Assembly (NCBI GenBank): GCA_963580285.1
Contig: OY757011.1
Coordinates: forward strand, 100,656,316-100,720,315
Reading direction: 5' to 3'
Length of the DNA stretch: 64,000 nt
Source: Lucinisca nassula
Lineage: Eukaryota > Mollusca > Bivalvia > Lucinida > Lucinidae
The notes under the pieces were generated by a model. The model was given only the letters and a program-made list of their open reading frames with translations. It was not told the origin of the DNA and made no database searches. This document shows, one piece after another, positions 18,285-29,374 of the stretch. The position numbers and the translations under genes were made by a program. Position 1 is the stretch's first letter. Every line of letters starts with the position of its first letter.

Positions 18285-19103
18285 CCGTAACCCGTTTGTG
18301 AAAATTGGTGATAGTGACTTAACCGCTTGGAATATTTAAACAATTTTTGGCATACTGATCAATATTAATGAGATCTAACCAATGAACTTGCGAAATATTA
18401 CATTCCATTTAGTATAGCCTCGGCGAGGCAAAAAATGTGAAAATTTCGAACTGCTTCTCCTCGGAAACCGTTGGGCCGATTGAAGACAAATTTCATATGG
18501 AGCCTCTATGGGATGGGGGAAACCAAAATTTGCTCATGGGGTCCAGGTCACATGAGCAAAATGGCCGCCAAGCCATACATGGTCTGTCTGTCTGTCCGTC
18601 CGTAACCCGTTTGTGAAAATTGGTGATAGTGACTTAGCCGCTTGGAATATTTAAACAATTTTTGGCATACTGATAGATATAAATAAGATCTAACCAATGA
18701 ACTTGCGAAATATTACATTCCATTTAGTATAGCCTCGCCGACGCGAAAAATGTGAAAATTTTCGAACTGCTTTTCCTTGGAAACCGTTGGGCCGATTGAA
18801 GTCAAATTTCATATGGAGCCTCTATGGGATAGGGAAACCAAAATTTGCTAATGGGGTCCAGGTCACATGACCAAAATGGCCGCCAAGCCATATATGGTAA
18901 AAACCCTTCAAAAGTAGTCTTCTCCAGAACCGCTGGACGAAACTTGATAAATAGCATCTGGGACGTAGGCCCATTATAAATTGCTAAAATGGTGACCCTT
19001 GGTTGACCTTGATCTTCTTTGGGTCCGTCCATAACCCGTTTGTGTAAATTGGTGACAGTGGCTTAACCGCTTGGAATATTTAAACAATTTTTGGCATATG
19101 AGA

Positions 19104-19105
<2 letters not shown>
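18285..19105. repeat. tandem repeat, ~304-bp unit, 2.3 copies
   Basis: The unit starts 'cgtaacccgtttgtg' (18290, 18601, 19030) and contains 'taaccgcttggaatattt', 'gaccgattg'-like phrases ('gggccgattgaag') and 'aaaatggccgccaagcc'. The third copy is cut by the poly(T) at 19106. The inner part recurs at 23677..24215. Confidence 0.85.

Positions 19106-19135
<30 letters not shown>
19106..19135. repeat. poly(T) tract of ~30
   Basis: It interrupts the third copy of the 304-bp unit just after 'gcatatgagatc'. It may be the tail of a minus-strand insertion that begins to its right. Confidence 0.85.
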
Positions 19136-19141
<6 letters not shown>

Positions 19142-19310
19142 CAAGCATTTATTCAGCAGATAGGTCACAAGCTATTTTTGGTCTATATTTTACAATTTCT
19201 GAGAGATATCATTTCTAAGTCAACAAATTCTATGTAAATCTATGATAGGTTCCAATGGTATATTGAACTAGTAGCCGAAATTCATCATTTCGTTCACGAA
19301 ACAGGATTAT

Positions 19311-19458
19311 CCCAGCAGGCACATGACGTAATTGTGACGACACATCGACGTCGGTGCAACTGCATGACGTATATACACGACTCATCTACGTATGTGCAAC
19401 GTCGTGACGCTGCAGCGACGCTGATTTGACGTTGCCTTAGCGACGTATGCCTGCTGGG
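19311..19458. mobile_element. 148-bp MITE, TIR CCCAGCAGGCA
   Basis: The ends are CCCAGCAGGCACATGACGTA and the complement of CGTATGCCTGCTGGG. The interior is a series of spaced ACGT/CGTCG motifs. It has no coding capacity and no clear target duplication. Confidence 0.65.
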
Positions 19459-19554
19459 TTTTGGCCCAAATGCTTGGGGCAGGTGACCTTGAAAATAAAG
19501 TCTATCAAAATCTTTCAAATACTGTTGTCTCCTATCCTACTGATTTTGTTCTGT

Positions 19555-19843
19555 TTGATTTGATGTTCAACGTCCCTGTCAACACTTCAGAGGTCATCTT
19601 GGAGACGCTGCTTCCAATTGTGTAGGACCCCCACTCGACATTGAGATGAAATGACATCCCAAGCCCAGCCGCCCAACGAAACCAACAGGGGTCCACAAGC
19701 ACGGGCGGTCCGACCCGCACCGCCTTGCCCGGACAGGCCCAGATCCCCCAAGCTGCCTACCAGCACCCGCGCGCGGCCGGCCTCTACTCCGCGCGGAAGC
19801 ACCATGCAGCCCATCCATTTCTCAAAGCCCCGAAATCGGGGGC
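19555..19843 (-). repeat. SINE-like copy, unusually GC-rich
   Basis: A full-length reversed copy: tail ('gttcaacgtccctgtcaacac'), middle ('gacattgagatgaaatgac') and head ('gcatgatgc' complement, 'tttctcaaagccccg'). Many positions that are A/T in other copies are G/C or CpG here (for example GCGCGCGGCCGGCC), unlike the other copies. Confidence 0.8.
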
Positions 19844-19891
19844 CGTTCCTATCCTGTAAGTAGTGCATCAAACAGGGCATGCCAACGCCAA

Positions 19892-20172
19892 TTTCACAAA
19901 AACACGTCTACATAACGTTGATCCCCTTGATCTCAAATTTTATGCAGTGAAACTGGGGTTTACAGAAGTAAACTTTATTTCTCTCCTATTTCTGCTCCAA
20001 ACTATGATAGTGGGTACTCGTTAGAACCGCCTCATCGAGGCGGCCCCAACGAGCACCCCAATCCACATTCCGAGCAGAAACAAGAAAAATATCACGACTT
20101 TTAATCTTAAATTTCTCATTTTTCCGGCGTTAAAGTTTACAATATATTCTATATAGGCGTGTTTTCGTAATG
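19892..20172. mobile_element. MITE subtype B
   Basis: The ends are 'tttcacaaaaacacgtctac' and TATAGGCGTGTTTTCGTAATG (last 21 bp). The core hairpin has GTTAGAACCGCCTCATCGAG with a partly decayed right arm (GGCGGCCCCAACGAGCACC). Confidence 0.78.
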
Positions 20173-20294
20173 ATAGTCAAAGCCCACGTCGATGCAAATG
20201 CGACGATCCGCGCCCAAAATATAAATGTCCCCTCCCCTTACTACGATGGAACATTAGGGCCAGGTATACTTTTATTTCTTTTGATAGGTATCTC

Positions 20295-20584
20295 CATCAC
20301 GAAAACACGACTATTTAATTTTGACCCCCTCAAACCCATCTTTTATATAGTAAAACTGGGGCCTGCAGGGGCAAACCTTATTCCACCTATTTCTACTCCA
20401 AGATACAGATTGTGTGTACTCGTTCTGAGAACCGCCTCAACGTGGCGGTTCTAACGAGCACCCACAACCTACATTCCCAGCAGAAACAAGAAAAATATCA
20501 CATTTTTTTTATCAGAAAATTTTCATTTTTTTTTTTTCGGCGATAAGTGTGTCAGTGTATTTGTATAGGCGTGTTTTCGTAATG
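20295..20584. mobile_element. MITE subtype B
   Basis: The left end is CATCACGAAAACACGACTA and the right end TAGGCGTGTTTTCGTAATG. The core is near-perfect around CTCAACGTGG. The 21-bp minisatellite begins directly at its right end. Confidence 0.82.
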
Positions 20585-20585
20585 G

Positions 20586-21295
20586 AAATTTCGTCTTAGT
20601 AACTCGACTTACCAAATCGAAATTTCGACTTAGTATCTCGAAACCTCGACTTAGCAACTTGACATTTTGACTCAGTATCCCGAAATTTCGACTTACTGTC
20701 TCGAAATTTCGACTTAGTAACTCAAAACCCCGACCTGGTTTTTCGAAATTTCGACTTAGTAGCTTGACATTTCGACTTAGTAACCCGACACCTCGACCCA
20801 GCACCCCGACACTTCGACATAGTAACTCGCAATTTCGACCCATTTACTCGAAACCTCGACCCACCAACTCGCAATCCCGACCCAGCATCCCGACATTTCG
20901 ACCTAGCATCCGCGATATGCATTCAACTCCGAACCGGGACCAGCCATAACAGAAATCTTGTTTGGGAAACTTGGTTCTGAGATCTGAGGTCTTCTTTCAA
21001 CTCTGAGTTGATCATAACAAGCTTCCCGCCATGGCCAATCCCAGCCCAGAGCCGAACGCACACCGCAGATCACAGAGGCAGCTTCGAGCCACCATGTCGA
21101 AAGATACCAAGTCGAAACCTGGAGCCATCAAGCCGAAACCCCGAGACAGCAAGTCGAAACCTCGAGCAAACAAGTCGAAATTTCTTGTCAATACGTCGAA
21201 ATCCCGAGACAGACAGCCGAAACCCCGAGCCACCAAGTCGAATTTGCATGTTCGAAACCTCGAAATTCTTAGTCGAAACCTCGATATACCTATCA
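20586..21295. repeat. 21-bp minisatellite in two opposite orientations
   Basis: 20586..20912 consists of units like 'cgaaatttcgacttagtatct'. 21094..21295 carries the complementary unit ('ccaagtcgaaacccc'). About 180 bp of non-repeat DNA separate the arms. Since 21 is divisible by three, most frames stay open and encode 7-residue repeats on both strands. I see no evidence that any is a gene. Confidence 0.85.
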
Positions 21296-21537
21296 AAACA
21301 AAAAATATCTTACTGGGGAACATAATTACCTATATAAATCATATATATTTAAATAAAAGTTAAAGGCAATTATCGCACCGATTAGAAATTTAATATTTCT
21401 GTTGTAGAAAAACGCCAATATTATAAATTGCGTCATAAAATATCGCATGAACATTAATGGGGCAGTGTGGAGCTATTTCTGTTTTAAATGTCAGGAGTTT
21501 GTTCCGGTGTTCGGATTTAATATCTCTAATGCTCTGT

Positions 21538-21846
21538 CGGCCCGCGCTCATCAAGGCTCGAAGAAATAGATGGTCTGCATGATGCTTCCACGCGGAGCTG
21601 AAACCTACCGCACACGAACACTGGCAAACTGCTTAGAGGATCCAAACCTGCCCAGGCAAGCGGTGCGAGTCGGACCGTCCATGTCTACAAACCCCATTGG
21701 TTTCACTGGGCGACAGGGCCCGAGATGTCCTTTCATCTCAATGTCGGGCAAAAGTCCCGCAAAATTGGCAGCAACGTCTCCAAAACGACCCATGCAGTGT
21801 TGAAGGGGACGCTGAACCTCAAATCAAACAAAACAAACAAACAAAA
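21538..21846 (+). repeat. SINE-like copy, full length
   Basis: The head is 'gaagaaatagatggtctgcatg'. The core has 'cacacgaacactggcaaac', 'aagcggtgcgagtcgg' and 'tttcactgggcgacagggc'. The tail has GACGCTGAACCTCAAATC followed by (AAAC)n. Confidence 0.85.
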
Positions 21847-21923
21847 CCTTGCCACGAATTCAGTATTCGCAGTTTCCTTCATACTACAGTCAAACTTCAC
21901 TCACTCGAGTACATGTGAGTTTG

Positions 21924-22185
21924 CAGTACGAAAACACGCCTATTGAAATATATTGAAAATTTTACCACCAAAAATGAAAATTATCAGATAAAAAATTCCG
22001 GAAATTTTTCACATTTCTGTTCATAACATAGATTGTGGGAACTCGTTAGAACCGCCTCAGTGAGGCGGTTGTAACCAGTGCCAAAATATATGTTTTAATC
22101 AGAAATAAGAAAAGATGTATTCCTCAGTAAACCTCAGTTTCACCATTTGTGGGGGTCACAATAATATAGGCGTGTTTTCGTGATG
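21924..22185. mobile_element. MITE subtype B
   Basis: The left end is CAGTACGAAAACACGCC and the right end GGCGTGTTTTCGTGATG. The core hairpin is around CTCAGTGAGG, with a damaged right outer arm. Confidence 0.78.
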
Positions 22186-22207
22186 GCCAGTTTCTGACAA
22201 AATAAGT

Positions 22208-22490
22208 GCACTGGTCGTATCGTATAGTAGTCGCAGATAAGATTGACTAGGCGGAGCTATCGTTTGTACCTGCCTTAGGAATATTCCATCAACAAAAAGG
22301 CAAACCAAGGCACCCGATTGTGTGAATTCAACTGTAACAGAAGCATAGCTGTGGCGTATATGACTATTTCGTCCGCTTGTAAAAAAGCATGCTAAAAGGC
22401 ACTCTACCGAATCTTCTAGTGGACGAATTTGATATACATTGACAACACCTGAATAGCTCCGCCTAGTCAATCTTATCTGCGAATACCATA
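22208..22490. mobile_element. ~283-bp element with 35-bp TIRs
   Basis: The ends are TCGCAGATAAGATTGACTAG continuing GCGGAGCTAT, and the exact reverse at 22452..22487. The superfamily is unknown. A diverged relative of one end is at about 10558..10600. No coding frame is present. Confidence 0.7.
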
Positions 22491-23080
22491 CTGTTGTATA
22501 AAAATGAACAGGAATAGTGTGGCTAGGTTAAGTGACCGGCCGCCCGATGTTACCTAAATAGTTTTGACTGGGTCATTAAATTAAAGACAAAAACAACAAA
22601 CAACAACACAAACTTTGATAATCAAAACGCCAACTAAAGAGGCATACAATGTATGTAGGGATATTTTCCGAACTTCTGTTTAATAAAGATATGATGTGTC
22701 GCACCAGTGAGGTAATCTGGTGAGTGAACGGGCCATCTCAATTCTTGCGTTGTCATTGACGGTATTCGACTGGTACACCTGTGGACACAAAAGCGTTCAA
22801 ACTTTGATGAACTTCATTTCATTTTGATCTGTTGTTTCATTCAATGTTTCCTTACATCCTGTCAGTCAACTGCAAAGACAGAAATAAATTCAAAACACAA
22901 AGTGTTGTATAGTTCATTGTAGACCCTGCACTATCCAATCAGAATACATCTTGAATGTCAATCAGATCTAAAAATGGAAAATAGTGCTTGCCACAATAAG
23001 ACCAATTAATGTATATTGCTTGATCCAGTTTTAGACTACTTTGATGAATGACATTTGCTTGTCAAACTAACTTGATGCAA
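22491..23080. other. no gene seen
   Basis: AT-rich. At 22785..22815 lies 'cacctgtggacacaaaag', the inverted partner of 23105..23140. Confidence 0.45.
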
Positions 23081-23084
23081 AGAG

Positions 23085-23425
23085 ATTCATTGAAAGGTAC
23101 TTCACCGGAGTTTGAACGCTTTTGTGTCCACAGGTGTAGATTTCGTGAATTTTCCGTGAAACCCCACGCAGAAGCGCGGTGCCCAAATGCAACAGATGCA
23201 ACAGCCGGCCACATGGTCCAATCAAATATTTTATTTGTGTATAGCTCATAAGCGACCGTGGTGCACGAAATGTTTGACTTTTCCTTCGAACAGAATCGTG
23301 CTCCACGATCGCTTATGTATTTGAAAAATAACCCATATTTGATTGGACCATGCGACCGGCCACTACAAGAAAGACATCCCACTCCTGCGCGGAATTTCAC
23401 GGAAATTTCACGAAACTTCCCAGTC
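23085..23425. repeat. large imperfect palindrome
   Basis: Arms of about 130 bp (about 23140..23270 and 23297..23423) are complementary. Paired phrases are 'ttttccgtgaaacc' / 'gaaatttcacggaaat', 'acatggtccaatcaaat' / 'atttgattggaccatg', and 'gctcataagcgacc' / 'gatcgcttatg'. The outer segment 23085..23140 pairs with 22780..22820 over about 30 bp. It could be a foldback element. Confidence 0.7.
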
Positions 23426-23564
23426 GAATATGGCCATTGATGTATCATATCTTTTTATTTCCGTGAAGTGTCACTGTATAAAAAAATAAAATCAGAGCTA
23501 GTTTTATTTTTTTATTTTTTTTATATGTCTTGATGAAAATATACAGATACCAACGAATGCATTG

Positions 23565-23676
23565 CGATAACTTTCCCGTGCGAAATAGTGCATTTTTTCA
23601 CATCTCCAAACTGGCTACTTTTCTGATGAAAACACGTGATATGTTCTTATTTATACTGCTAGCATAGGCTGTGGGT
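23565..23676. mobile_element. truncated MITE subtype A
   Basis: The left end is 'cgataactttcccgtgcgaaatagtgc', then 'ctggctacttttctgatgaa' and the first arm of the core up to 'aggctgtgggt'. It is cut there by the satellite-like repeat. Confidence 0.65.
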
Positions 23677-24215
23677 CAATGAGATCTTACCAATGAACTT
23701 GCGAAATATTACATTCCATTTAGTATAGCCTCGCCGAGGCGAAAAATGTGAAAATTTTCGAACTGCTTCTTCTCGGAAACCGCTGGGCCGATTGAAGTCA
23801 AATTTCATATGGAGCCTCTATGGGATGGGGGAAACCAAAATTTGCTAATAGGGTCCAGGTCACATGACCAAAATGGCCGCCAAGCCATATATGGTATAAA
23901 CCCTTCAAAAATAGTCTTCTCCAGAACCACTGGGCAGATTTCCACGAAACTTGATAAATAGCATCTGGGACGTAGGCCCATCATAAATTGCTAAAATGGT
24001 GACCCTGGGTTGACCTTGACCTTGTTTGTGCCTAGGTCAAACTTTGACACATATGCTTTTGTATTCGAAAAGGGAGAATGCATTTTATCCTGCAAACGAT
24101 TCAGAATACAGTACTAAAGTATAAGATATATTTTTTTGCTCCTTACGATAAGGCGCATTTATTGGGGTAACCGTTTTAGGTCCAGATCACATGACCAAAA
24201 TGACCGCCATACCCA
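23677..24215. repeat. copy of the 304-bp-type repeat, extended
   Basis: It begins at 'caatgagatcttaccaatg' and repeats the inner phrases of 18360..18890. It extends with 'gaccctgggttgaccttgacc' and 'tttgacacatatgc', so it shows the longer parent sequence. Confidence 0.75.
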
Positions 24216-24770
24216 TATATGGTAACACTCATAAAGCTAAAAGCATCCGGCGGGTCGTGCACTTCAGCTGAAGCACTGGTTATTTTTAGTATTTTCTTTG
24301 GTTTGCGTACAAATGATTTTCTTCCAGCTACGCCCCTGATACTGTTACGACCCACAACTTCTAATCTTGAATTATCTTCCTTGGCCTACAGGTTTATAAC
24401 CAATGACAACTGCGTCATGGATACGACTCTTTCGCACAGAGTCGATTTTTTTTTTTCAGCTATGCTCCATTTTTCATTATGGCTGTCATGTCGGAAGATA
24501 GTGGCTCGCCTGGGATTTGACTTTCTTCGCAAAAATGACCTCGCGTCAACATACGGACTTGAAGAAAAGGGGTGAGGTGTTACGGCCCGCAGCACCTAAC
24601 CTACACTATACATGCCTTGGTTGATTATGCGGAAGACAACTGAGGAAGACAATTGAGTCCGAGAATCATGTGAAATGATACTCATTGAGTTCTAATGCAC
24701 GAACCCTCAATTTTATTGGTTCTCTGCCTACTTATCTGCTTACTGTATTGCATTACTCGGCCTGAAAACT
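24216..24770. other. no supportable gene
   Basis: An open frame (24219..24575) exists but has no recognisable domain and lies in repeat-flanked DNA with a palindromic CTTTCGCACAGAG-like segment. I do not call a gene. Confidence 0.4.
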
Positions 24771-25043
24771 CACTCCGGTGACACACCCGTGCGACATAGT
24801 GTATTTTTTCGCATCTCCTAAATGGCTACTTCTCTGATGAAAATCCGTGATATGTTTCCTATTTATACTGCAAACATAGGTTGTGGGTGCTCGTTAGAAT
24901 CGTCTCAAGGAGGCGGTTCTAACGTGTACCCACAACCTATGTCTTACAGCAGATATAATAAAAAAGTATGTATATCCCTTTAAATCACAGTTTTCTCTAT
25001 ATAAAGTAAGGGGTGTTAATTTCACGGACTTGTTCGCATGATG
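24771..25043. mobile_element. MITE subtype A, near full length
   Basis: The left end is CACTCCGGTGACACACCCGTG (one base dropped at its start in some copies). The right end is CACGGACTTGTTCGCATGATG. The core hairpin is around CTCAAGGAGG. The internal phrase 'ttttctctatataaagt' is present. Confidence 0.78.
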
Positions 25044-25064
25044 TCATGCCACATTTTCATGCCC

Positions 25065-25262
25065 GACATCCTAGTCTATCCATTTGGTTCCGAAGTTTAC
25101 GTTAGTCCTCTGTAACTCTAATTTCCCGGCAGTATACCCAGTCGTCTGCGAACAGTCTTATTTCTGAGTCAATTTCGGTGGAAATATGATTAATATACAC
25201 GGAGTATAACAGAGAACTAAGAACAGTCCCATTCGATACCCAGACAAAACTGGAACACACTC
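25065..25262 (-). pseudogene. LINE reverse-transcriptase fragment
   Basis: On the minus strand a frame reads a diverged SxLLYSVYINHI block followed by RLFADDWVYCREI. These are RT motifs around the FADD catalytic box of Jockey/CR1-like LINEs. Frames break on both sides and nothing else of the element is visible nearby. Confidence 0.7.
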
Positions 25263-25449
25263 CATATACTCGCCATTAACTCATATTGGGTCCATATCAT
25301 TTACAACAAGAGCTGAAACTATAGGTGACCAATGCCCCCCGTGGGAGCCAATTTCTGAGTTTTTGCAAAATTTCAAGGGGAGATAATTCAGCCAAAAATG
25401 AAACAGAGTTATGGCTCTTGGTCAGAATGCCCTCTTCCCCTCCCAAGAT

Positions 25450-25745
25450 TCTCGGAGTGTGTGTGTGTGTGTGGGGGGGGGGGGGGCGATGGCATAAAAA
25501 CTTACTATTTTCAGTAGGAAAGAAAGGAATCTATAAATTCAAGAGTCTCCCCTCCCCAGCAATGCCGAAACTAAATAAGTTGGGTTTCAGTTGTTCATAA
25601 GTGTGTGGGGGTGGGGGGGGGGAGGGGGCGATGGCATAAAAACTTACTATTTTCAGTAGGAAAGAAAGGAATCTATAAATTCAAGAGTCTCCCCTCCCCA
25701 GCAATGCCGAAACTAAATAAGTTGGGTTTCAGTTGGTCATAAGTG
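25450..25745. repeat. tandem duplication of ~145 bp
   Basis: Two almost identical units (about 25457..25601 and 25602..25745) each start with a G-run and contain 'ggcataaaaacttactattt' and 'tcaagagtctcccctcccc'. The duplication is recent. A variable poly(G) sits at each start. Confidence 0.88.
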
Positions 25746-25979
25746 GGGGATGTGGTAAAAACGTTCTGGAAAGCCAGAATAAATGTATTTACCCGTCCTC
25801 TCTGTCCAAGATTTTTACCCAACCCTTTAAATTCGCACGTGTATAAGTTCGGAGATCATGATGAGAATCAAACAGGCATTAAAGAGTATGTAACAGCAAA
25901 ATGGATCGTTTTGAATTAAAAACAGCATCATATATCATGCCTTCGCTGGCGGATTAAAGAGTTTTATTTCAATTTATTT

Positions 25980-26276
25980 CGCCCCCGCCCATCGGGGCTT
26001 GAGAAATAAATTGGGCTGCATGGTGCTTCCACGCAGAGCTGAATCTGACCACAAAAGAGTACTTGTAAACCGCTTAGAAGGACTAAGCCTGCCCAGGCAA
26101 AGCGGTGTGAGCCAGATCGTCCAATGCATATAAGCCTTCTGGTAACATCGCACGGCAGGGCTTGAGATGTAATTTCATCTCAATGTCGGTTAAAAGGCCC
26201 ACAGAATTGTAAGCAACGTCTCCAGAATGACCTAAATAGTGTTTACGGGGACGTTAAATCCCAATTCAAACAGATA
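25980..26276 (+). repeat. SINE-like copy, full length
   Basis: The head is 'gcccccgcccatcggggcttg', then 'gcatggtgcttccacgcag'. The tail is 'gtgtttacggggacgttaaa' followed by 'caattcaaacag'. Confidence 0.83.
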
Positions 26277-27148
26277 TTTCAATTTATGAAGAATATAATC
26301 CGTGTTTGTTGTACCCAAATGGTGCTGACTTACCGCGTTATGGTGTATCATAACCCGTGGTAAGGTGTACCCTAACAAAAAATCAACCATTGAACCATCC
26401 ACGGATTCAGTGGGTATTGACATGAACTGGGGCTCAAGCAAATGCATCAATGGATGCTCTGAAATCGCAATAACATATAAATCACAAAATCATGTGCACA
26501 AAAGATGTGTTACTGTCAAAAAACATTTACCGAGGTATGCTGGGGTTGGTGAAAACACACAAGACGAAAGAAAATTGTTTGTGTTTTCGTTAATATTGAA
26601 CAGAATTCTCTGCAACTGTATCAGTAAATGGTAATACCATTACTCTGCAGCTATGCAAAATAACCACCCAAAAAGATTAGGATCTGAGATAAAATAAACC
26701 TTTTTCTTGCCGAAAATACTGTTGTGACGTCATGATTTCTGTAGCGTTCGTTGAACTCTGTCGCGTTCGTTGTACTGCGGTAACCGGTGTGTATATATGG
26801 TTAAAGAAGTAAATATCCCTCTCTTTAACCAAAGGGCCTAAGCATAAATATTACCATGTAGCAATATTTAGTGGTCTCCCACAGCATGCCCATTGACTCC
26901 AGATCATCCTAAACCAAGTACATTCTTGTTCTTTATGGTAAGACACACCCAATGATATCGACCGAGGGTCCAAGAAGGCATACCCCACCCCATTCAATTC
27001 ATAAAATGCCTAATGTCTCAGAATTTGTTCAAATCCCCAACACAAAACCATATACATTCTTGTTCCTTATGGTAAAGAGCATCTATGGTCATCAACGTCT
27101 GGTCCTCCAGGGCTATGCGCCACCCCCACCAGTTCATATCAGGCTTAA
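26277..27148. other. no gene seen
   Basis: AT-rich. 26740..26800 ('gcgttcgttgtactgcggtaacc') resembles the complement of 16130..16180, so an old dispersed repeat. A phrase 'aaccatatacattcttgttc' is repeated at about 26917 and 27048. Confidence 0.4.
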
Positions 27149-27392
27149 CCCTTAAAACGCCGAGAAAAACCACATCTGAAAATGTCGTCTGCTTATGTCG
27201 TGTGCTAAATCTTCTTGCAAACTTTTTAAAAATATTTTTGCATGCAGGCAAACAGTTTGGACCCCGATCAGACTGCTCCTACAGGAGCAGTCTGATCTGG
27301 GTCACACTATTTGCGACCAGGGTCCACACTGTTTGCAAAAATGAGTTTTACGACAAAGCAGACGGCATTTATCGCGAATGCCATTTCATGGA
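27149..27392. mobile_element. TTAA-type palindromic MITE, diverged
   Basis: TTAA stands at 27145..27148 and 27393..27396. The left end is CCCTTAAAACGCC. 'gtcgtctgcttatgtcg' pairs with a reversed copy near 27350. The central hairpin is CAAACAGTTTGGACCCC ... CACACTATTTGC, with a tip CTGCTCCTACAGGAGCAG. The right terminal GGG is lost. Confidence 0.6.
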
Positions 27393-27744
27393 TTAATATC
27401 TCGGAAACTAGTCAGAACCTCACCTAAACTATACACGTGTGCATGTACATATAGTTATTCCTTATGATAAAACACATACAGGTACACAGACTTCCGGGTC
27501 CTCGGAGGTATGCCCAAGACCCTCACTTCATAATTTTGGCCAAGACGGTCCTGAATCGCCCACCTCGTTCCAAGAAGTCAGAAAGTTTAAAAAAAGCCAT
27601 CTTATTACATGAAGCATAACATTTACATTTAGATTGATTGTCACCTGCGCAAGATTCTTGCAAAGATTGAACAGAATGGTATAGGAGAAATTCACATTTA
27701 AAGGTTATGTTTAGATCTCAGTCATTTTATTCATTGGAACTAAG
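27393..27744. other. no gene seen
   Basis: AT-rich sequence without recognisable elements. Confidence 0.4.
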
Positions 27745-28029
27745 CCTTTTAGCAACTTTTGGTTGAGGGATCCCGTGAACTGGGCCAGAGATGTAGGTGG
27801 AGTTAGCTATTTCAATAGGGAGCCATCTGGGCAACATTCCTGTGCAGTTGAATCAAACTGTTCGAATGGTTTAGGAGGAGTTCGCATGTAAAGCAAATTG
27901 TTGACTTTTTTCTATTTTAGCTCTGGTGGTCATATTCCTTATCGGAGCGGAACCGTTTTAGTTATTTTGTTAGGTCACCCAGGCAACGATTTTAGCTAAT
28001 TTTGATATTTGACTTTTAAAGATTTTTCT

Positions 28030-28064
<35 letters not shown>

Positions 28065-28490
28065 CTGGCGGCCATCTAGTTCATAGGAGCGAAGCGATTT
28101 TGGCTACTTTAGTAGGTAGCCCCCTTGTCAACATTTCTGTGAAGTTTGAATCAAATTGGTCCAAAGGTTTAGTAGGAGTTCGCATTTAAAGCAAATGTTT
28201 GGCATTTTTCTAGCTTTAGCTCTGGTGGCCATTTTTCTCAACTGAACGGATCCGTTTAGCTATTTTGGTAGAATGTCACGTCACCTAAACAACATTCCTA
28301 TGACGTTTTAATGACATTGGCCAAAGGGTACATGGGAAGTTGTCGTTTAAGATTTTTCTATTTGTAGCTCTGGCGGCATCTTTTTCATCGAACCTGAAAT
28401 TTGGTATGGAGCCACCCAGGTAACATTTCTGTGACGTTTGAAGGGTTGAGGAGTTCGCATTTAAAGCAAATCGTTTGCAACGCACGGCCC
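27745..28490. repeat. tandem repeat, ~155-bp unit, ~5 copies
   Basis: Recurring phrases are 'tagctctggtggccat', 'gcaacatttctgtgaagttt' and 'ggagttcgcatttaaagcaaa' at about 27890, 28170 and 28450. A poly(T) of about 24 at 28038 interrupts the second copy. Confidence 0.82.
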
Positions 28491-28801
28491 ACAACGGACG
28501 ACGGACATTGGCCAATCACAATACCTCAGCTGCGATTAAGGAATTCCTTTAGAACGTTTTGTAGTCAAACCTTTGGCTTTTTAAAACCTAAGTTCTTTGG
28601 GTGAGCAGTTCTGGCTCATTGCGCCTCTGGTTTCAGACAAACAGTGTAGATTCAGATGAAATTCAGATGAGCCGGCTCATAATTTTCAGTCTACGAAGCT
28701 GTAAAGGTCAGAGGATTGTAGAAGAAATAACAGTTATCAGATAGACTTTCTCTCTCTTTTTTCCCAGCAGCCAGTGCGTCGGAACAGGGAATTTCTATTC
28801 T

Positions 28802-29015
28802 CATTACGAAAACAAGCCTATACAAATACATTGGCAACTTTACTGCCAAGAACACTGAAATTTTAAGATGAACAATTGTAATATTTTCTTATTTCTGCTC
28901 AAAATATATTTTAGAGCAGAAATAAGAAAAATAAGGTTTATCCCTATACCACAGTTTTACTATATAAAAGTGGGGTTCAAGGGGGTCAAAATTATATAGA
29001 CATGTTTTCATGATG
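28802..29015. mobile_element. MITE subtype B lacking its palindromic core
   Basis: The ends are CATTACGAAAACAAGCC and GACATGTTTTCATGATG. The middle reads 'tttctgctcaaaatatattttagagcagaaat', so the two flanks of the core are joined and the central palindrome of about 65 bp is gone. Confidence 0.82.
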
Positions 29016-29160
29016 TCTTACCACTTCTCCCCATTCAAGTAAAACCTAAATTCAAAACAATAAGACTTGTAGAAGTCATTTTTGTCTGGCATATTTGTAA
29101 AAATAAAAACAAATGTCAAAAAGGTCGTACAGTGTTTTGTTTTCGACATCAACTCCAGAG

Positions 29161-29220
29161 TTCAGTCACTGTGTACAACCGCAGTCACTGTGAACAACCG
29201 CAGTCACTGTGTACAACCAG
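29161..29220. repeat. 18-bp tandem repeat, three copies
   Basis: 'cagtcactgtgtacaaccg' occurs three times in a row with one substitution. Confidence 0.85.
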
Positions 29221-29374
29221 TATGTGACAAACTGTTCAGATTCACTGTCATTATGGCTGGTTGTTGGAGCCGAGCCTGTGTCTGAATGATGACAGCCATG
29301 AGGTACGCCGACTAATCTTATGCTGGAATTTCAGACAACCACGTGAAAAAAGTCTCCCTTGAATCCCACTCGAT

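Noticed and set aside
20523..21363. Several frames encoding 7-residue repeats (SRNFELL-like, SKPRAN-like)
   Set aside because: The 21-bp minisatellite keeps all frames open on both strands, and there is no start context or unique domain.
24219..24575. 118-aa frame as a host gene exon
   Set aside because: No motif, starts in a dispersed repeat, and contains a T-run and palindromic segment. Nothing supports splicing partners.
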